From the NCBI GenBank assembly GCA_001643675.2, contig LSRY02000021.1:1343047-1407046 (forward strand): a DNA stretch of 64,000 bases, given 5' to 3'. Under the pieces are notes generated by a model, which had not been told where the DNA came from, did not search any database, and was given only the letters and a program-made list of their open reading frames with translations. The DNA comes from Monocercomonoides exilis (taxonomy: Eukaryota; Preaxostyla; Oxymonadida; Polymastigidae). Of this stretch, positions 54,256 to 64,000 are shown one piece after another; positions within the stretch are counted from its first letter, which is position 1; each line of letters begins with the position of its first letter. The position numbers and the translations under genes were made by a program.

Positions 54256-57200
54256 ATGAATCTGCTCATTTTGTGGTGCCTCGCGTTTTATTTGTTGGTT
54301 TCTGGAAACAACATTGATGGAATTGAATTTTGTTGTTGTTCAACAACAATTTTGAGTTCAGATAATCAAGGATTATCATTTGAGCAGACAAGCAAAGAAA
54401 AGAGCATGCAAGGTGAAGCGGAAAATGATCATTCATTTTTTGTTGTCCAGAATTCAACAATTAACTTGTCTACACTTTCATATTTCATGAACATGGAGAA
54501 GTATTTTGCATCAGTTGATTCACATTCGAGACTGGATATTTGCTGTTGTTCGTTTTCAGTCCATCCACAATCAAAAAATCTGCTTGGCTGTTCTGCAGGC
54601 CGAATATGTCTCAGCAATATTTCAATCAATTTTGTGGTTCATGATCGCCAATTATCGTCTTTGATTGCACATCGTTCAAAGGAAGTTCTTCATCATTGTG
54701 GTGAATTGTGCTTGTCTTCTTCAAGGATTTCATCATTTGAAGTTCATGGAAATGAGCCATTTCTTTCTTCAAGTTGTCTTTCATCAATATCTGTATCGGA
54801 TTCTTTGTTCGAAAATATCACTTTGCCAAAATCAATGAAAAAGTGCGACAATGGAAATGGATGCTCTGACCGAGTCCTGGTGGAAAGAACGGAGATGATT
54901 GGTTGTGAAAGTCCATATTCTGGAGGCATTCTTTCGCCTGCGATGATCTCTTTTCGCTGCGGAAATAGTTCGTTTTTGAAATGCTTCACAACTTTCAACA
55001 AAAGACAAATTTTCACAGAAGGAGAAAATGTGTTCAATGATGGCACATTCAATGTTCAGAGTGATGAAATGGGTGGTGCCCTGCACGCTGAGGGAAATGC
55101 CTCAATAATATTGCATCGTTGTTCATTCTTGGAATGCTCTTCAAAAATCGGTTGTGGTGCTGTTTCAATGGAAAATTCAAATGGAATATTTGTTTCTGAA
55201 AATTGTTATGTGTGCAAATGTTCGTCTCCAAAAGAAACAGGAGGACACAGACTCTATAATGTTGATTCTGGAGCTGTTAATTCGACCAAATTTTTCAACT
55301 GTTCGTCTTTCGGGAAAACATGTTTTTATTTTCTTGCTTGTGAAAAGAATCCATGCATCGTTGTTTCATGTGTTTTCGACAATGCAAGTTCAGATGAGTA
55401 TTCTTCAGTTACTCACTTCTGGCACGTTAGCACATTTATATTGATTTCAAATTGTTCGATGCAGAATTGCAAAAGTGGGAATTATGCTCCTTGTATATTG
55501 TTTGCTTTTGTTGAGGAATTTAATAAACCATCAATAAATATCAAACATTGTCTTTTCCATAACAATACAGCAAAAAACAATGCTTACGGACATGATATTC
55601 ACATGTGTAATTATCAACAGTGGACGAAGATTGATAAAAACAACATAACTGATTGTTATTCTTCAAGTGCTTCCCCGAGAATCACAAGATGCAAAAACGG
55701 TGATTACACTTGCACTGATATATCAGATCTGAGTTCGTGGATGACCAATAATGAGAATAATTATCAAATAACAGCTGACTATTCAGTTGGCATTGATCAT
55801 GAGCAGTGTGGTTTTGCCCCTTTCTGTCGCTCTATCAAATATTCGCTAAAGAGAACAACAAGAAATTCGAACAAAACTCTGATTCTGCGACAAAGTGTGT
55901 TCAAAGAAGAACAAATATCAATTTCATCCAATGAATTCAGCGTTTGTGGAATATCGAAGCATGAATGCATTGTGCAATCAGCATCATCGCTTGAATCAGT
56001 TTTTCAAATTTCATCTGGAACCTTTTGTGTTCAGAAAGTGACAATGCTGCAAGGGAATGCAGAGAGTGGGACAAGCAAGCCATTTGTGGTGATGGATGGC
56101 GATGGATCATTGACAATGGAGGAATGCGAAATATCATCAGTTGACAGTAAATTGCTGCTTGAGGTGTCTTTCATGCAGATATTTGGAGGAAATGTGGAAT
56201 TGTCAGGAGTTGGAATTTCTGACATGAATTTCATTTCTGACAGTTTGATTTCATTCAATGTGAATTGGTCTGGATCAGTGTTGCATGTGGTGAACACAAA
56301 CATCACATCGATTCAAAGGGAATCAGGAAGTGGAGGAATAATTGAGAGAAATGATGCATCCTCTGGGAGTGTTGTTGTTGAAAACTGCCATTTTGAGAAT
56401 GTGTCAGCAGGAAAAGATGGTGGTGGTCTGGGGATGAGAGGAGAATGGAAAGGAGAGTTGATTGTGAATGGAACAACAATGTTTGAGGGATGTTGTGCAG
56501 GAAGTCTTGAGGAAAAGGGGAGAGGAGGAGGGTTGTTCATAAATGTTGATTCGACTGAATCGGATTTCACCATTTATGAATCTGTGATATTTTCTGAAGA
56601 AAACCCAAACAGAGCTTTTCATGGAAGTGATGTGTTTGTTCAGTGTGGAAGCGGGCTTTTGTTGGAAGAGATAATTGATCAAGCATCCTTTGGATTCTTC
56701 AAAGATGGAAACTGCATGAATAATGAAGAGAAGTTGTGTGGATGCGAGGATGGGACATCGTTGCCAGTTATTCCACTGTGTGTGTATTTGTGTGATTTTG
56801 AATCTCCCATATCAGTTGACGAAAGGAGTGGTGCAGATCATTCGCATTGTGGATATTCCGTTTTCTGCTGTTCAACAATCGACTTCTGTGTTCGTGAGCG
56901 AGTGAATGAGCTTGTGAATGCGATGGAAGTGATATCATCAGCATCGATCAAGAATCCGTTTGTTGTGCCTTTGTTTCAAACATCTCAAATATCAATTTCT
57001 TCTTCATCTGCATCATCTTCTTCGAGCCAATATCCCTTGGTGAATGTTGGCTTGACTGACAATATCTCCACTGACTGCCACAATGTTATTCAGTGCTCTG
57101 GCAGCTTTTCTCTGTCTTTTCTCTCTTTTGCTCTTCCTCGTGTTCTTCCTTCCTCAATATCTTCGATTATTCAGTCATCAATCTTTCTCTCTTTGAGCAA

Positions 57201-60200
57201 TATTTCGATTGTATTTTCAGCTGACACTCTTGCGAGCTCTGTGGCATTTTCGTTAATTCATGTGAGTGGAGGTGAATTGGAGCTCACAGGATTGGTTGTT
57301 TCTGAGGATATCACTTTCGCTGCGCTTCCGCCAATCAATGTGAACGGAGAATCACGAGTGGCAGTTGAGGGATGCACATTGACAGAGATGGCAAACGAGG
57401 GAGGAAGTGGAGGATGCGTGAAAGTGGAAACGAGTGGTGGAGGAACCATATCGATCAAGAACACGAACATATCATCAAAGTGCAAAAACGAAGAAGGACT
57501 GAGAGGAGGAGGGATGATGATATTAATTGGAAGTGGAGGGAGTTTGGAAATGAAAAATGTGAATTTGTCTGAATGTGAAGTTCCGTCAGTGGATATTGAG
57601 GATGGAGGAAAGGGAATGGGAGGAGGAATGTTTGTTGCATTGCCAGAGGAAATAGAGAAATTTGTGATGGAAGGAATGACATTTGAGGGATGCAATGCCT
57701 GGAAAGGGAAGAATCTGTTTGTTTCAGGATGGGATTTGAGGGAAGTTGTGAACAAGGATCATTTGAAATGGGAGATGAGTTCAGAGGAGTTGGAATCACT
57801 GGATGAGTTGTGTGGATGGGAAGGGATGACAACAGGAGAAGAATATGAGATCCCGCTTGTTGTGTATTTGTGGTCAAATTGGAGTGGGAAAGGGTTTGTT
57901 TCGAAAGAGAAAGGAGGAGGCTTCAGTGGATGTGGATATTCAGAAGCGCCATGCTCCTCGATCGACCACATGATCAAAATGCGATTCTCTCCAGTTGGTT
58001 TGGAGAAATCGATCATCAAAGTGGAAGGATCAGCTTCACTCAAACATTCAGTATCCTTGCTGCCTTCCAAACCGTCTGATGAAAACCGGCCTTTGATTTC
58101 AGTTGAAGGAGGTGATGAGGCTGTGCACTTGTTCGTATCTGGTGATGGAGATTCCTCGGATGATGGCTCGCTGATCTCCAACTCGGTGAATGCTTCCTTT
58201 TCAAACCTAATAATCGATCTTCCGAGCAGATGTGAGTTCCACAAATCATTCATCCGCTCTGTGTATTCGGTGTCTTTCTCTCTTTGCAGGTTCATTCCAT
58301 CTGACACCTTGTCTCCTTCTTCTTCTTCCTTGTGTGTGCTTGACATTGCGGAAGGGGATGTCTCCCTGGAGCACTGTGCACTTGCGACTTTGTCTCTGGC
58401 AAATCCTTTTCTGCGACTGTCAGCCAATTTCCATTCAGCGCACATGCACAACACATCGTTCATCAATTCGTCTGTTTCTTCTGACAGTTTCATATCAGTT
58501 TTCCCCACTGGACTCCATTCAAATCAGTTGGCTTTAGGAGATTCACCCGATTTGCCAGTGGATTGCCCATCAATGAACATGACATCTGTCACAGTCGAGA
58601 ATGTGTCGAGAACTGAGGAAGGATCAGTGTTTTTGGGTGTGGATGAGTTTGCTGGATTGAAGTGTGGAATGGAGAACTGCACGTTCTGGAACTGCCTCAG
58701 CCGGCAAAGCAACAGAGGAGGAGGGCTGATGATGCACATGAAGAATGAGGAGTCGAGCCTGGGAGTGAAAAACTGCACATTTGTGTTGTGTGCTTGTTCT
58801 GAGAGCACAGGGAGAGGAGGCGGGATGATGCTGGACTTTTGCGATCCAGATGCTCCCTTTCAAACCCCTTCCAAACCGCTCCTTCTTCACATTGCGGGTG
58901 TTCAATTCATGATGAACAGTGCATTCATGGGGAAGGATGTGTTTATCAACTGCCATTCGATCGGTGAGCAGATCAACGAAACACTTTTCGCTCTTGACTT
59001 TTCGCAGCCCTCGCTGCGCATGAACACATCGATCTGTGGGAGCGACTCAGCACATTCAGACATCGATCTCATCCCGCTGATCACATTTCTGTACACGCCG
59101 CAGGTGTTTGTGTCGATGGAGTCTGAAGACAGCAACCAGTGTGGGAAGCAGGACAATCCTTGTCGAAGCGTGTCACACGGAGTGAGGCATGTGCAGGCTG
59201 GGCTGTTCAATGCGATATGTGTTGACTCATCGAGTGTGGTGGCTGAGCCGACAGTCGTCAGCGATCTCACGCTGAAGTCGATCACCAAACACCAATCAGC
59301 AATTCATTTCAATTCATCGATTGAAGAGGAGTCTGAGGGATCGTGGATCATGTTGTTTGAAAACGAGTGTTTGGTCGAAGACTGCTTGTTTTCGTTTGAC
59401 GAGCATTTCTCAGCAGAGCACACAGCGATTATGAAGCAATTGAATGGATCGTTGGCATTTTCAGGCTGCACTCTGCAGTCATCATCTGTTGAGTCTACTC
59501 TCAATTCGAGTGTTATTGTGGTTGAAGGAGGAGTGTTTGAGATGGAGAAGAGCTCGATATGTGTGATGGGCACAGCTCAGCCATTGTTCCTCTTCAAGGG
59601 TGGGTCAGCTGCCACTCTGAACCAGATCGAGATATCCACAATAAAAACAACTGCAACTGCAATGATTGTTGAGTCGAGTGCATCAGTGAACATCATGCAG
59701 CTGGCTGCATCTGACATTCGGCTGTGTGGGGAAAACTTTATTTCTCTGGCAAAGGGGAAGAATCAGCATGTGAATGAGAAAGATGCTGGAGAAAGGGTTG
59801 TTCTGCAGATGGGCATATCATCGTTCTCAAACATCACCAGCAGCAGCAGCAATTCCCATGTGGTTGAGTCGGCGTGTGAAAAAACAAGAAGCCAATTGTT
59901 GAATTGTTCGTTTGAAAGATGCTTCACACCTTCAGAGAAAGGGAGCTTGGTGGAAATATCATCTGGGGCATCTCTGTCTCTGCAGTCATGCGAACTGATT
60001 GGATGTGAGGATGAGCATCAGAGCGAAAAGAATGGAGCAGATGAGGATGTGTGCAAATGGACTGGATCGGTTGTTGATGTGTGTGAAGGGTTGCTGGAGA
60101 TGAAGGACACATCGATCACAAACTCTTCAAAAGGCGGGCTGTCGATCAGTGGTGGAAGTGCTGTTATCGAAAGCTGCTTGTTTGAGAATAACAGCAAAAG

Positions 60201-62100
60201 CATCGAAAGATACAAGTCTGCAAGAAGAAACGTATTCTGCACAGGCAGCGGAACACTCAATGTTGTTGATTTGAAAGGAGGAGATGGATGGGAAAGAAAT
60301 ACTTCACTTTGGATTTTGAATGAAGGATGCAAGCTGTTGGGGATTGCTGCTGAAAGATCATCCGAGTTCTTCATTCCAACGCTGAAGTCAGTTGAAACAA
60401 CTCAAAAAGAAGATACTGTTGAACTGACTTTCAGAGGGACGCTTCTTCTGCCATGCAATCTGGGATTCCAGATTGTGTCAAAAATAAACAATGTCAGCTC
60501 AATCGAGACTCACGCTTTTGCGGAAGATGAGTTTGTTTCTGAGGAAGAAGTCCAGGGCAAGATAGGTTCGTCTTTGGTAAGCCCTGCTCCAACAGAAGCA
60601 GAAGTGGCTGTGTGCATATTGTTTGGAAATGTTTCTAATCCATCTTCCACAGAATCTTTTGTTCTGAAGAACAAAAGTGAATCTGAACCAAAAGGAGATG
60701 AAAAGATTGTTGAAGGAGGAAAGAAAGAAAAATCTATATGGCCGATTATTGTTATTGTGCTTGTGGTTATATTGTTGATTGTTCTTATCATTGCAGTTGC
60801 ATTTATTGTTCGATGGAGAAAGGTCAAGAATGAAGCGAAAGATCTGAGGGAGATTGTGAATGATACAGTGAGAAAAGATCCGAAATTGATTGAGATGGTG
60901 ACAATGGAGATGTCGCCTGAAGAGCAGTGGAGGAGAGCTGAGAGAGAGGCAGAGAAGAAGAATGAAGAAAGGATAAAAAAGAGGGTGTATGAAAAAAGCT
61001 TGGGACACTCGGAGTCATCAGAGCACCTTCTTTCTGAGAGTGGATCAACTGAATATATTTTGGGAAGGGATTCAGACAAGATTCCTCAATGGATGTTGGA
61101 AAAGGTGGATGAGAAAGAAGAGGAGGAGGAAGAGACCAGAAAGCGAACACCATCACCATCCATTTCATCCACTTCAACCACAGACACTTCAGACACTGAA
61201 TCCACTTTTGTTCGGGGAGAGGATCTGTGCCCCACCACCTCGTCGATGTCGAATCTGGTGGATGCAATGGCCTGTTCATCGCCTCACGAAAAGCTGATTG
61301 TGGATCTGAGGGATTCGATGTTCATGCTGCTTCACGGGAGGAACAAGACAAAGGAGATGGCAATTGGAACTCTGCAGGAAAGAGAGCAAACAGCTGCTCA
61401 GATCCTGTTCTGGGTGGCAAATCTTGCGCTCCACTCCTTCGACGAAATGAACAACCCGCTCCAATCGTTGGCCAATCTGAGTCCGCACATTGTGCTGTTC
61501 TCGGAACACATGGTCATCTGCATTGCGCTCCACTCCGACTGCTCCTCAGATGATTCTGACTCTTCGTCCATCTCATCAACCACAACTATTGCCACCTCTT
61601 CCTCTGATTGCTCGTGTGCGAATGGGAACGGCAGAGGATCGCCTCCGCCCTCATCGGCGTTTGAGGATGAAGATGATTTCAGGAAGGAGTGCATGCGGTG
61701 GAAGGCGCCGGAGCTGCTGAGCGGCGCAAAGGGGCACGCAACAAAGAAGACGGTGGTGTTTTCGATCGGGATGATGGTGTGGGAGTGCCTGACGCTGCAG
61801 ATCCCGTTTGGGGAATACGAAGCAGAAGCTGCCGGGCAGAAGATTGCGAACGGGGAGAGGCCAACACTGTGCAGCTGCGAGGGCATTTCGCTCGGCCAGA
61901 CAGCATGCGCCGCAATGTCGCAGCAGCCCCACAGCAGGCCCACGCTCCAGGAGCTCAAGAAAGCGTTCATCGCGCTGTTTCCGCCTGCCTCTGCCATGCT
62001 CACAGCCTCTGACGCAATCGACCTCGTCGATGCCACAGGCATCCCCCCTCCCTCCGCTTTGCCTGCTTCCGCTGTCTCAGAGACGCTCACCTCGTTTTGA
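54256..62100 (+). CDS. Giant beta-helix surface protein with degenerate kinase tail (copy 2)
   Basis: 2614 residues, one frame. Same architecture as the copy at 6490-14343: signal peptide (1-17), ectodomain with Cys-rich GGG-turn beta repeats and many Asn-X-Ser/Thr sequons, membrane span at about 2161-2187, charged juxtamembrane coil, and a C-terminal kinase-like domain lacking visible glycine loop, HRD and DFG but keeping RWKAPELL and VVFSIGMMVWEC. The three-residue length difference is a contracted Ser run (FSNITSSSSNSHVV). Compared with copy 1, changes cluster at the signal peptide core (LILWCLAFYLL against LIIGCLLFCLL), residues about 234-551, and the membrane span (VIVLVVILLIVLIIAVAFIV against VIIMAVILVIVLIVSIVVTI). 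Elsewhere only scattered substitutions occur. The likely location is the plasma membrane with the beta-helix outside. Confidence 0.85.
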   Translation: MNLLILWCLAFYLLVSGNNIDGIEFCCCSTTILSSDNQGLSFEQTSKEKSMQGEAENDHSFFVVQNSTINLSTLSYFMNMEKYFASVDSHSRLDICCCSFSVHPQSKNLLGCSAGRICLSNISINFVVHDRQLSSLIAHRSKEVLHHCGELCLSSSRISSFEVHGNEPFLSSSCLSSISVSDSLFENITLPKSMKKCDNGNGCSDRVLVERTEMIGCESPYSGGILSPAMISFRCGNSSFLKCFTTFNKRQIFTEGENVFNDGTFNVQSDEMGGALHAEGNASIILHRCSFLECSSKIGCGAVSMENSNGIFVSENCYVCKCSSPKETGGHRLYNVDSGAVNSTKFFNCSSFGKTCFYFLACEKNPCIVVSCVFDNASSDEYSSVTHFWHVSTFILISNCSMQNCKSGNYAPCILFAFVEEFNKPSINIKHCLFHNNTAKNNAYGHDIHMCNYQQWTKIDKNNITDCYSSSASPRITRCKNGDYTCTDISDLSSWMTNNENNYQITADYSVGIDHEQCGFAPFCRSIKYSLKRTTRNSNKTLILRQSVFKEEQISISSNEFSVCGISKHECIVQSASSLESVFQISSGTFCVQKVTMLQGNAESGTSKPFVVMDGDGSLTMEECEISSVDSKLLLEVSFMQIFGGNVELSGVGISDMNFISDSLISFNVNWSGSVLHVVNTNITSIQRESGSGGIIERNDASSGSVVVENCHFENVSAGKDGGGLGMRGEWKGELIVNGTTMFEGCCAGSLEEKGRGGGLFINVDSTESDFTIYESVIFSEENPNRAFHGSDVFVQCGSGLLLEEIIDQASFGFFKDGNCMNNEEKLCGCEDGTSLPVIPLCVYLCDFESPISVDERSGADHSHCGYSVFCCSTIDFCVRERVNELVNAMEVISSASIKNPFVVPLFQTSQISISSSSASSSSSQYPLVNVGLTDNISTDCHNVIQCSGSFSLSFLSFALPRVLPSSISSIIQSSIFLSLSNISIVFSADTLASSVAFSLIHVSGGELELTGLVVSEDITFAALPPINVNGESRVAVEGCTLTEMANEGGSGGCVKVETSGGGTISIKNTNISSKCKNEEGLRGGGMMILIGSGGSLEMKNVNLSECEVPSVDIEDGGKGMGGGMFVALPEEIEKFVMEGMTFEGCNAWKGKNLFVSGWDLREVVNKDHLKWEMSSEELESLDELCGWEGMTTGEEYEIPLVVYLWSNWSGKGFVSKEKGGGFSGCGYSEAPCSSIDHMIKMRFSPVGLEKSIIKVEGSASLKHSVSLLPSKPSDENRPLISVEGGDEAVHLFVSGDGDSSDDGSLISNSVNASFSNLIIDLPSRCEFHKSFIRSVYSVSFSLCRFIPSDTLSPSSSSLCVLDIAEGDVSLEHCALATLSLANPFLRLSANFHSAHMHNTSFINSSVSSDSFISVFPTGLHSNQLALGDSPDLPVDCPSMNMTSVTVENVSRTEEGSVFLGVDEFAGLKCGMENCTFWNCLSRQSNRGGGLMMHMKNEESSLGVKNCTFVLCACSESTGRGGGMMLDFCDPDAPFQTPSKPLLLHIAGVQFMMNSAFMGKDVFINCHSIGEQINETLFALDFSQPSLRMNTSICGSDSAHSDIDLIPLITFLYTPQVFVSMESEDSNQCGKQDNPCRSVSHGVRHVQAGLFNAICVDSSSVVAEPTVVSDLTLKSITKHQSAIHFNSSIEEESEGSWIMLFENECLVEDCLFSFDEHFSAEHTAIMKQLNGSLAFSGCTLQSSSVESTLNSSVIVVEGGVFEMEKSSICVMGTAQPLFLFKGGSAATLNQIEISTIKTTATAMIVESSASVNIMQLAASDIRLCGENFISLAKGKNQHVNEKDAGERVVLQMGISSFSNITSSSSNSHVVESACEKTRSQLLNCSFERCFTPSEKGSLVEISSGASLSLQSCELIGCEDEHQSEKNGADEDVCKWTGSVVDVCEGLLEMKDTSITNSSKGGLSISGGSAVIESCLFENNSKSIERYKSARRNVFCTGSGTLNVVDLKGGDGWERNTSLWILNEGCKLLGIAAERSSEFFIPTLKSVETTQKEDTVELTFRGTLLLPCNLGFQIVSKINNVSSIETHAFAEDEFVSEEEVQGKIGSSLVSPAPTEAEVAVCILFGNVSNPSSTESFVLKNKSESEPKGDEKIVEGGKKEKSIWPIIVIVLVVILLIVLIIAVAFIVRWRKVKNEAKDLREIVNDTVRKDPKLIEMVTMEMSPEEQWRRAEREAEKKNEERIKKRVYEKSLGHSESSEHLLSESGSTEYILGRDSDKIPQWMLEKVDEKEEEEEETRKRTPSPSISSTSTTDTSDTESTFVRGEDLCPTTSSMSNLVDAMACSSPHEKLIVDLRDSMFMLLHGRNKTKEMAIGTLQEREQTAAQILFWVANLALHSFDEMNNPLQSLANLSPHIVLFSEHMVICIALHSDCSSDDSDSSSISSTTTIATSSSDCSCANGNGRGSPPPSSAFEDEDDFRKECMRWKAPELLSGAKGHATKKTVVFSIGMMVWECLTLQIPFGEYEAEAAGQKIANGERPTLCSCEGISLGQTACAAMSQQPHSRPTLQELKKAFIALFPPASAMLTASDAIDLVDATGIPPPSALPASAVSETLTSF

Positions 62101-63522
62101 CTGGCTCCCTCCAGCATTTGAGCCTGTGTGTCTGTGTGCCTGTGCACCACCCACCATCTGGCTTGCATCGCGCAATGAAGAAAAAAGGGGAGAAAGAAAA
62201 AAAAGAAAGAAATATCAATGACAATTGCTTTTGCAGCATTCTCAGTGATGCGAGTTTTTGGTGTTTGTGTTGCGTTTCCAAGCCAGCAGCATTGCCACTT
62301 CGCTTCTGCGCACCTCCATCCAAGCAATGTGTGATCTCACAATCACCGTGCCTTTTCGTATGTTTTGTAATCTTGTTTTGCTGGCCAGACTTTCGTTTTT
62401 GATCGGGTGCAGCTGCGCAGATGCTGCAAAAATATTTATTATTTTATTTTATTTTATTTTTTTATTCATGGCAATCAACAAATACGCAGAATTCTTTCCA
62501 TTTCTCTCCTTTCTTTTCTTTTCTTTTCACCAGTTCTTTGACAGAAGCTTCGATCCATTTCAAGGCTGTTGTGAAAATAATAAATAGCTTTAATGTGCAT
62601 GTGCCTTCAAAGACCCGAAGAAATGGAATCTGTTCCAAAATCTCGATTCAAAGAGCAATATGCTTCCAGCTCCAACAAGCGCATCTCGCTTGATGGCAGC
62701 GTTCTCATCACAGAAGCATTCTTTCACCCACCCCCACCCCTGAATCCTTCGCCTCTCCAGACAGCAATAAAATCAGAAACCCAGACGATGCCTATCTGCT
62801 CTTGTTTGTGCTCCAACTCGGAAAACGGGCGCTTTGGAGAGTGCACACGCTTTCCTTATTTTGTGCATGCCAAATGCGAGGACAATCTGTTTTGATTTAT
62901 CGACAAAGATGTTGCAAGGACACAAATGCCTGCTGATCACAATAACAAAAAGTGATAATCTGTCCAGAAGATGCACATGTGTCGAGTGAAAAAGAATATC
63001 GTCAGCATATTTTCTTTTTGTCTTTTCACAACAAGAATGCTTTCATTTGCCCATTTTTAGTCCCAGCAATGGGCCTATTTTCATGTCTTGTTTTTCAGAT
63101 AGCGGGGGGTTTCCATATTTCAATTGTTTAAAAAAGAAAAGAAAAGAAATGAAATGAAATCACAAAGCAAAAGGAAAAAACAAACTCTGGAAAGTGAATA
63201 ATTACCATTTTTATTTTTATGTTTTGGGGGAGGAAAATCATGAGATTTTTTTAAAAACCGAATATTCAAAGCATTTTCCCGGTTTGAAGATATCGCAGCT
63301 TCTCGTATTCCATGCTACCAATAAAGACATCACCCTAATTGCTCTTTACGAGGCACTTCTGAATGAATGATGAACATCAACTCTTCTATCGCACCAAATT
63401 GGTCTTTTCTGAATTCTTTATAAAAAATTAATGGAATAACGGTTCGTGATTGATTCAAATTATTTATCAGTCAAACAGATGGTTCCTTCTCTAATTTCAA
63501 AAATTACTCCAAAAGATTTTTT
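62101..63522. other. Conserved 3' flank of surface gene copy 2
   Basis: Mirror of 5070-6489, with the same 100-codon frame at 62593-62895. No recognised gene or RNA. Confidence 0.4.
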
Positions 63523-63860
63523 AAAAAATTTCAAAGTTTAATTCAAACTAATTATTAAAATTTACAAAAGGGAAATGTTTTGTTCGTTATCGAATTACTT
63601 GAATTTTTGTAGAAATTTTTTCTATTCAATTTAAAGTGGATTATATATTGGTGATTATTTTTGAAATCACATTTTTTTCGGGATGTTAATTTTTCAAAGT
63701 TTTTTGTCATTGGGAAGTGGTTTTATTTTGAAATAGTTAATTCATCTCTTCTGTTTCAAAAACAAATATCTTGCTTGAATAAGCATGTGGATGTCTCTGA
63801 TAAGCCTTATCATTTTTCAGTGTTCATTTGTTAATATTCAAGTGTCAAAATTTTTTTGAA
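63523..63860. other. AT-rich spacer at right edge
   Basis: No similarity to the sequence flanking the left arm was seen and no coding sequence is supported. Confidence 0.5.
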
Positions 63861-64000
63861 AAGTTTCTTTTGTTTAATTTTCAAATAAAATAAAAATTTC
63901 ATATTTCGATCAAATTTCTGTTCCAACGAACGAAACCTTTCAAAAATGGAAATAATAACATTGTTAAGATTATATTTCCATTCTAGAAAAGTTTCGTTCG
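63861..64000. repeat. Dispersed hairpin repeat, copy 2 (runs off edge)
   Basis: 63861-63900 matches 862-900. It is followed by an inverted repeat with arms about 63927-63955 (CGAACGAAACCTTTCAAAAA...) and 63970-64000 (...CTAGAAAAGTTTCGTTCG). The stem sequence differs from copy 1, but pairing is maintained. Confidence 0.55.

Larger units (their letters stand above)
52230..63522 (-). repeat. Right arm of large inverted duplication
   Basis: Reverse complement of the left arm (5070-15484 and 21786-22040). It keeps the uninterrupted site of the 6.3-kb insertion at about 52494-52507 and carries its own 780-base block (52750-53530) not present in the other arm. It contains the second giant surface gene. 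The arm ends near 63522 in T/A-rich DNA without a clear boundary signal. Confidence 0.85.

Noticed and set aside
5070-63522. Whole 58-kb region as one giant transposon with 11-kb inverted ends
   Set aside because: No terminal motif or target duplication could be found at 5070 or 63522, and the inner limits lie in microsatellite; inverted segmental duplication is the safer reading.

Overview
This is nuclear DNA from an AT-rich, intron-bearing protist. Genes are interrupted by short GT-AG introns, intergenic DNA is very AT-rich, and bacterial signals are absent. Giant cysteine/serine/asparagine-rich beta-helix surface proteins ending in a kinase-like tail, together with a Merlin transposon and a DIRS retroelement, suggest a metamonad such as an oxymonad (Monocercomonoides/Blattamonas type). 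That placement is an inference from gene style, not proven. The genetic code looks standard: TAA and TGA are used as stops, and the very long genes contain no internal TAA or TAG.

Layout. 1-355: 5' part of an unrecognised gene running off the left edge. 1541-4591: a 3-kb element with inverted ends and an 8-bp target duplication, carrying a surface-protein fragment. 5070-22040 and 52230-63522: two arms of a large inverted duplication. Each arm holds a 2.6-kilo-residue surface protein with a degenerate kinase tail (6490-14343 minus; 54256-62100 plus). The left arm is split by a 6.3-kb insertion (15485-21785) with its own surface-protein pseudogene; the uninterrupted site survives in the right arm at about 52498.

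22172-38828 is a three-level nest of mobile elements. A small long-TIR element flanked by TA contains a DIRS-type retrotransposon (22871-38547), recognisable by its internal complementary region. The DIRS tyrosine-recombinase frame is in turn split by a 10.6-kb Merlin-type DNA transposon (26255-36866; 8-bp duplication CTCATAGA). The Merlin element has 3,970-bp terminal inverted repeats, and each repeat carries a copy of a surface-protein gene related to the giant genes in the arms.

39034-51886 is a host-gene island: a degenerate DEAD-box-like protein, a divergent importin-alpha-like protein with several introns (head-to-head with the former), and a very large low-complexity protein with GRAM-like, VASt-like and transmembrane segments (Lam/GRAMD1-like contact-site architecture).

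The most interesting theme is that three structurally unrelated mobile elements in one window all carry pieces of the same surface beta-helix protein family, and the two intact paralogues differ mainly in one extracellular block plus their hydrophobic segments. Together this suggests a transposon-assisted way to disperse and diversify surface genes.
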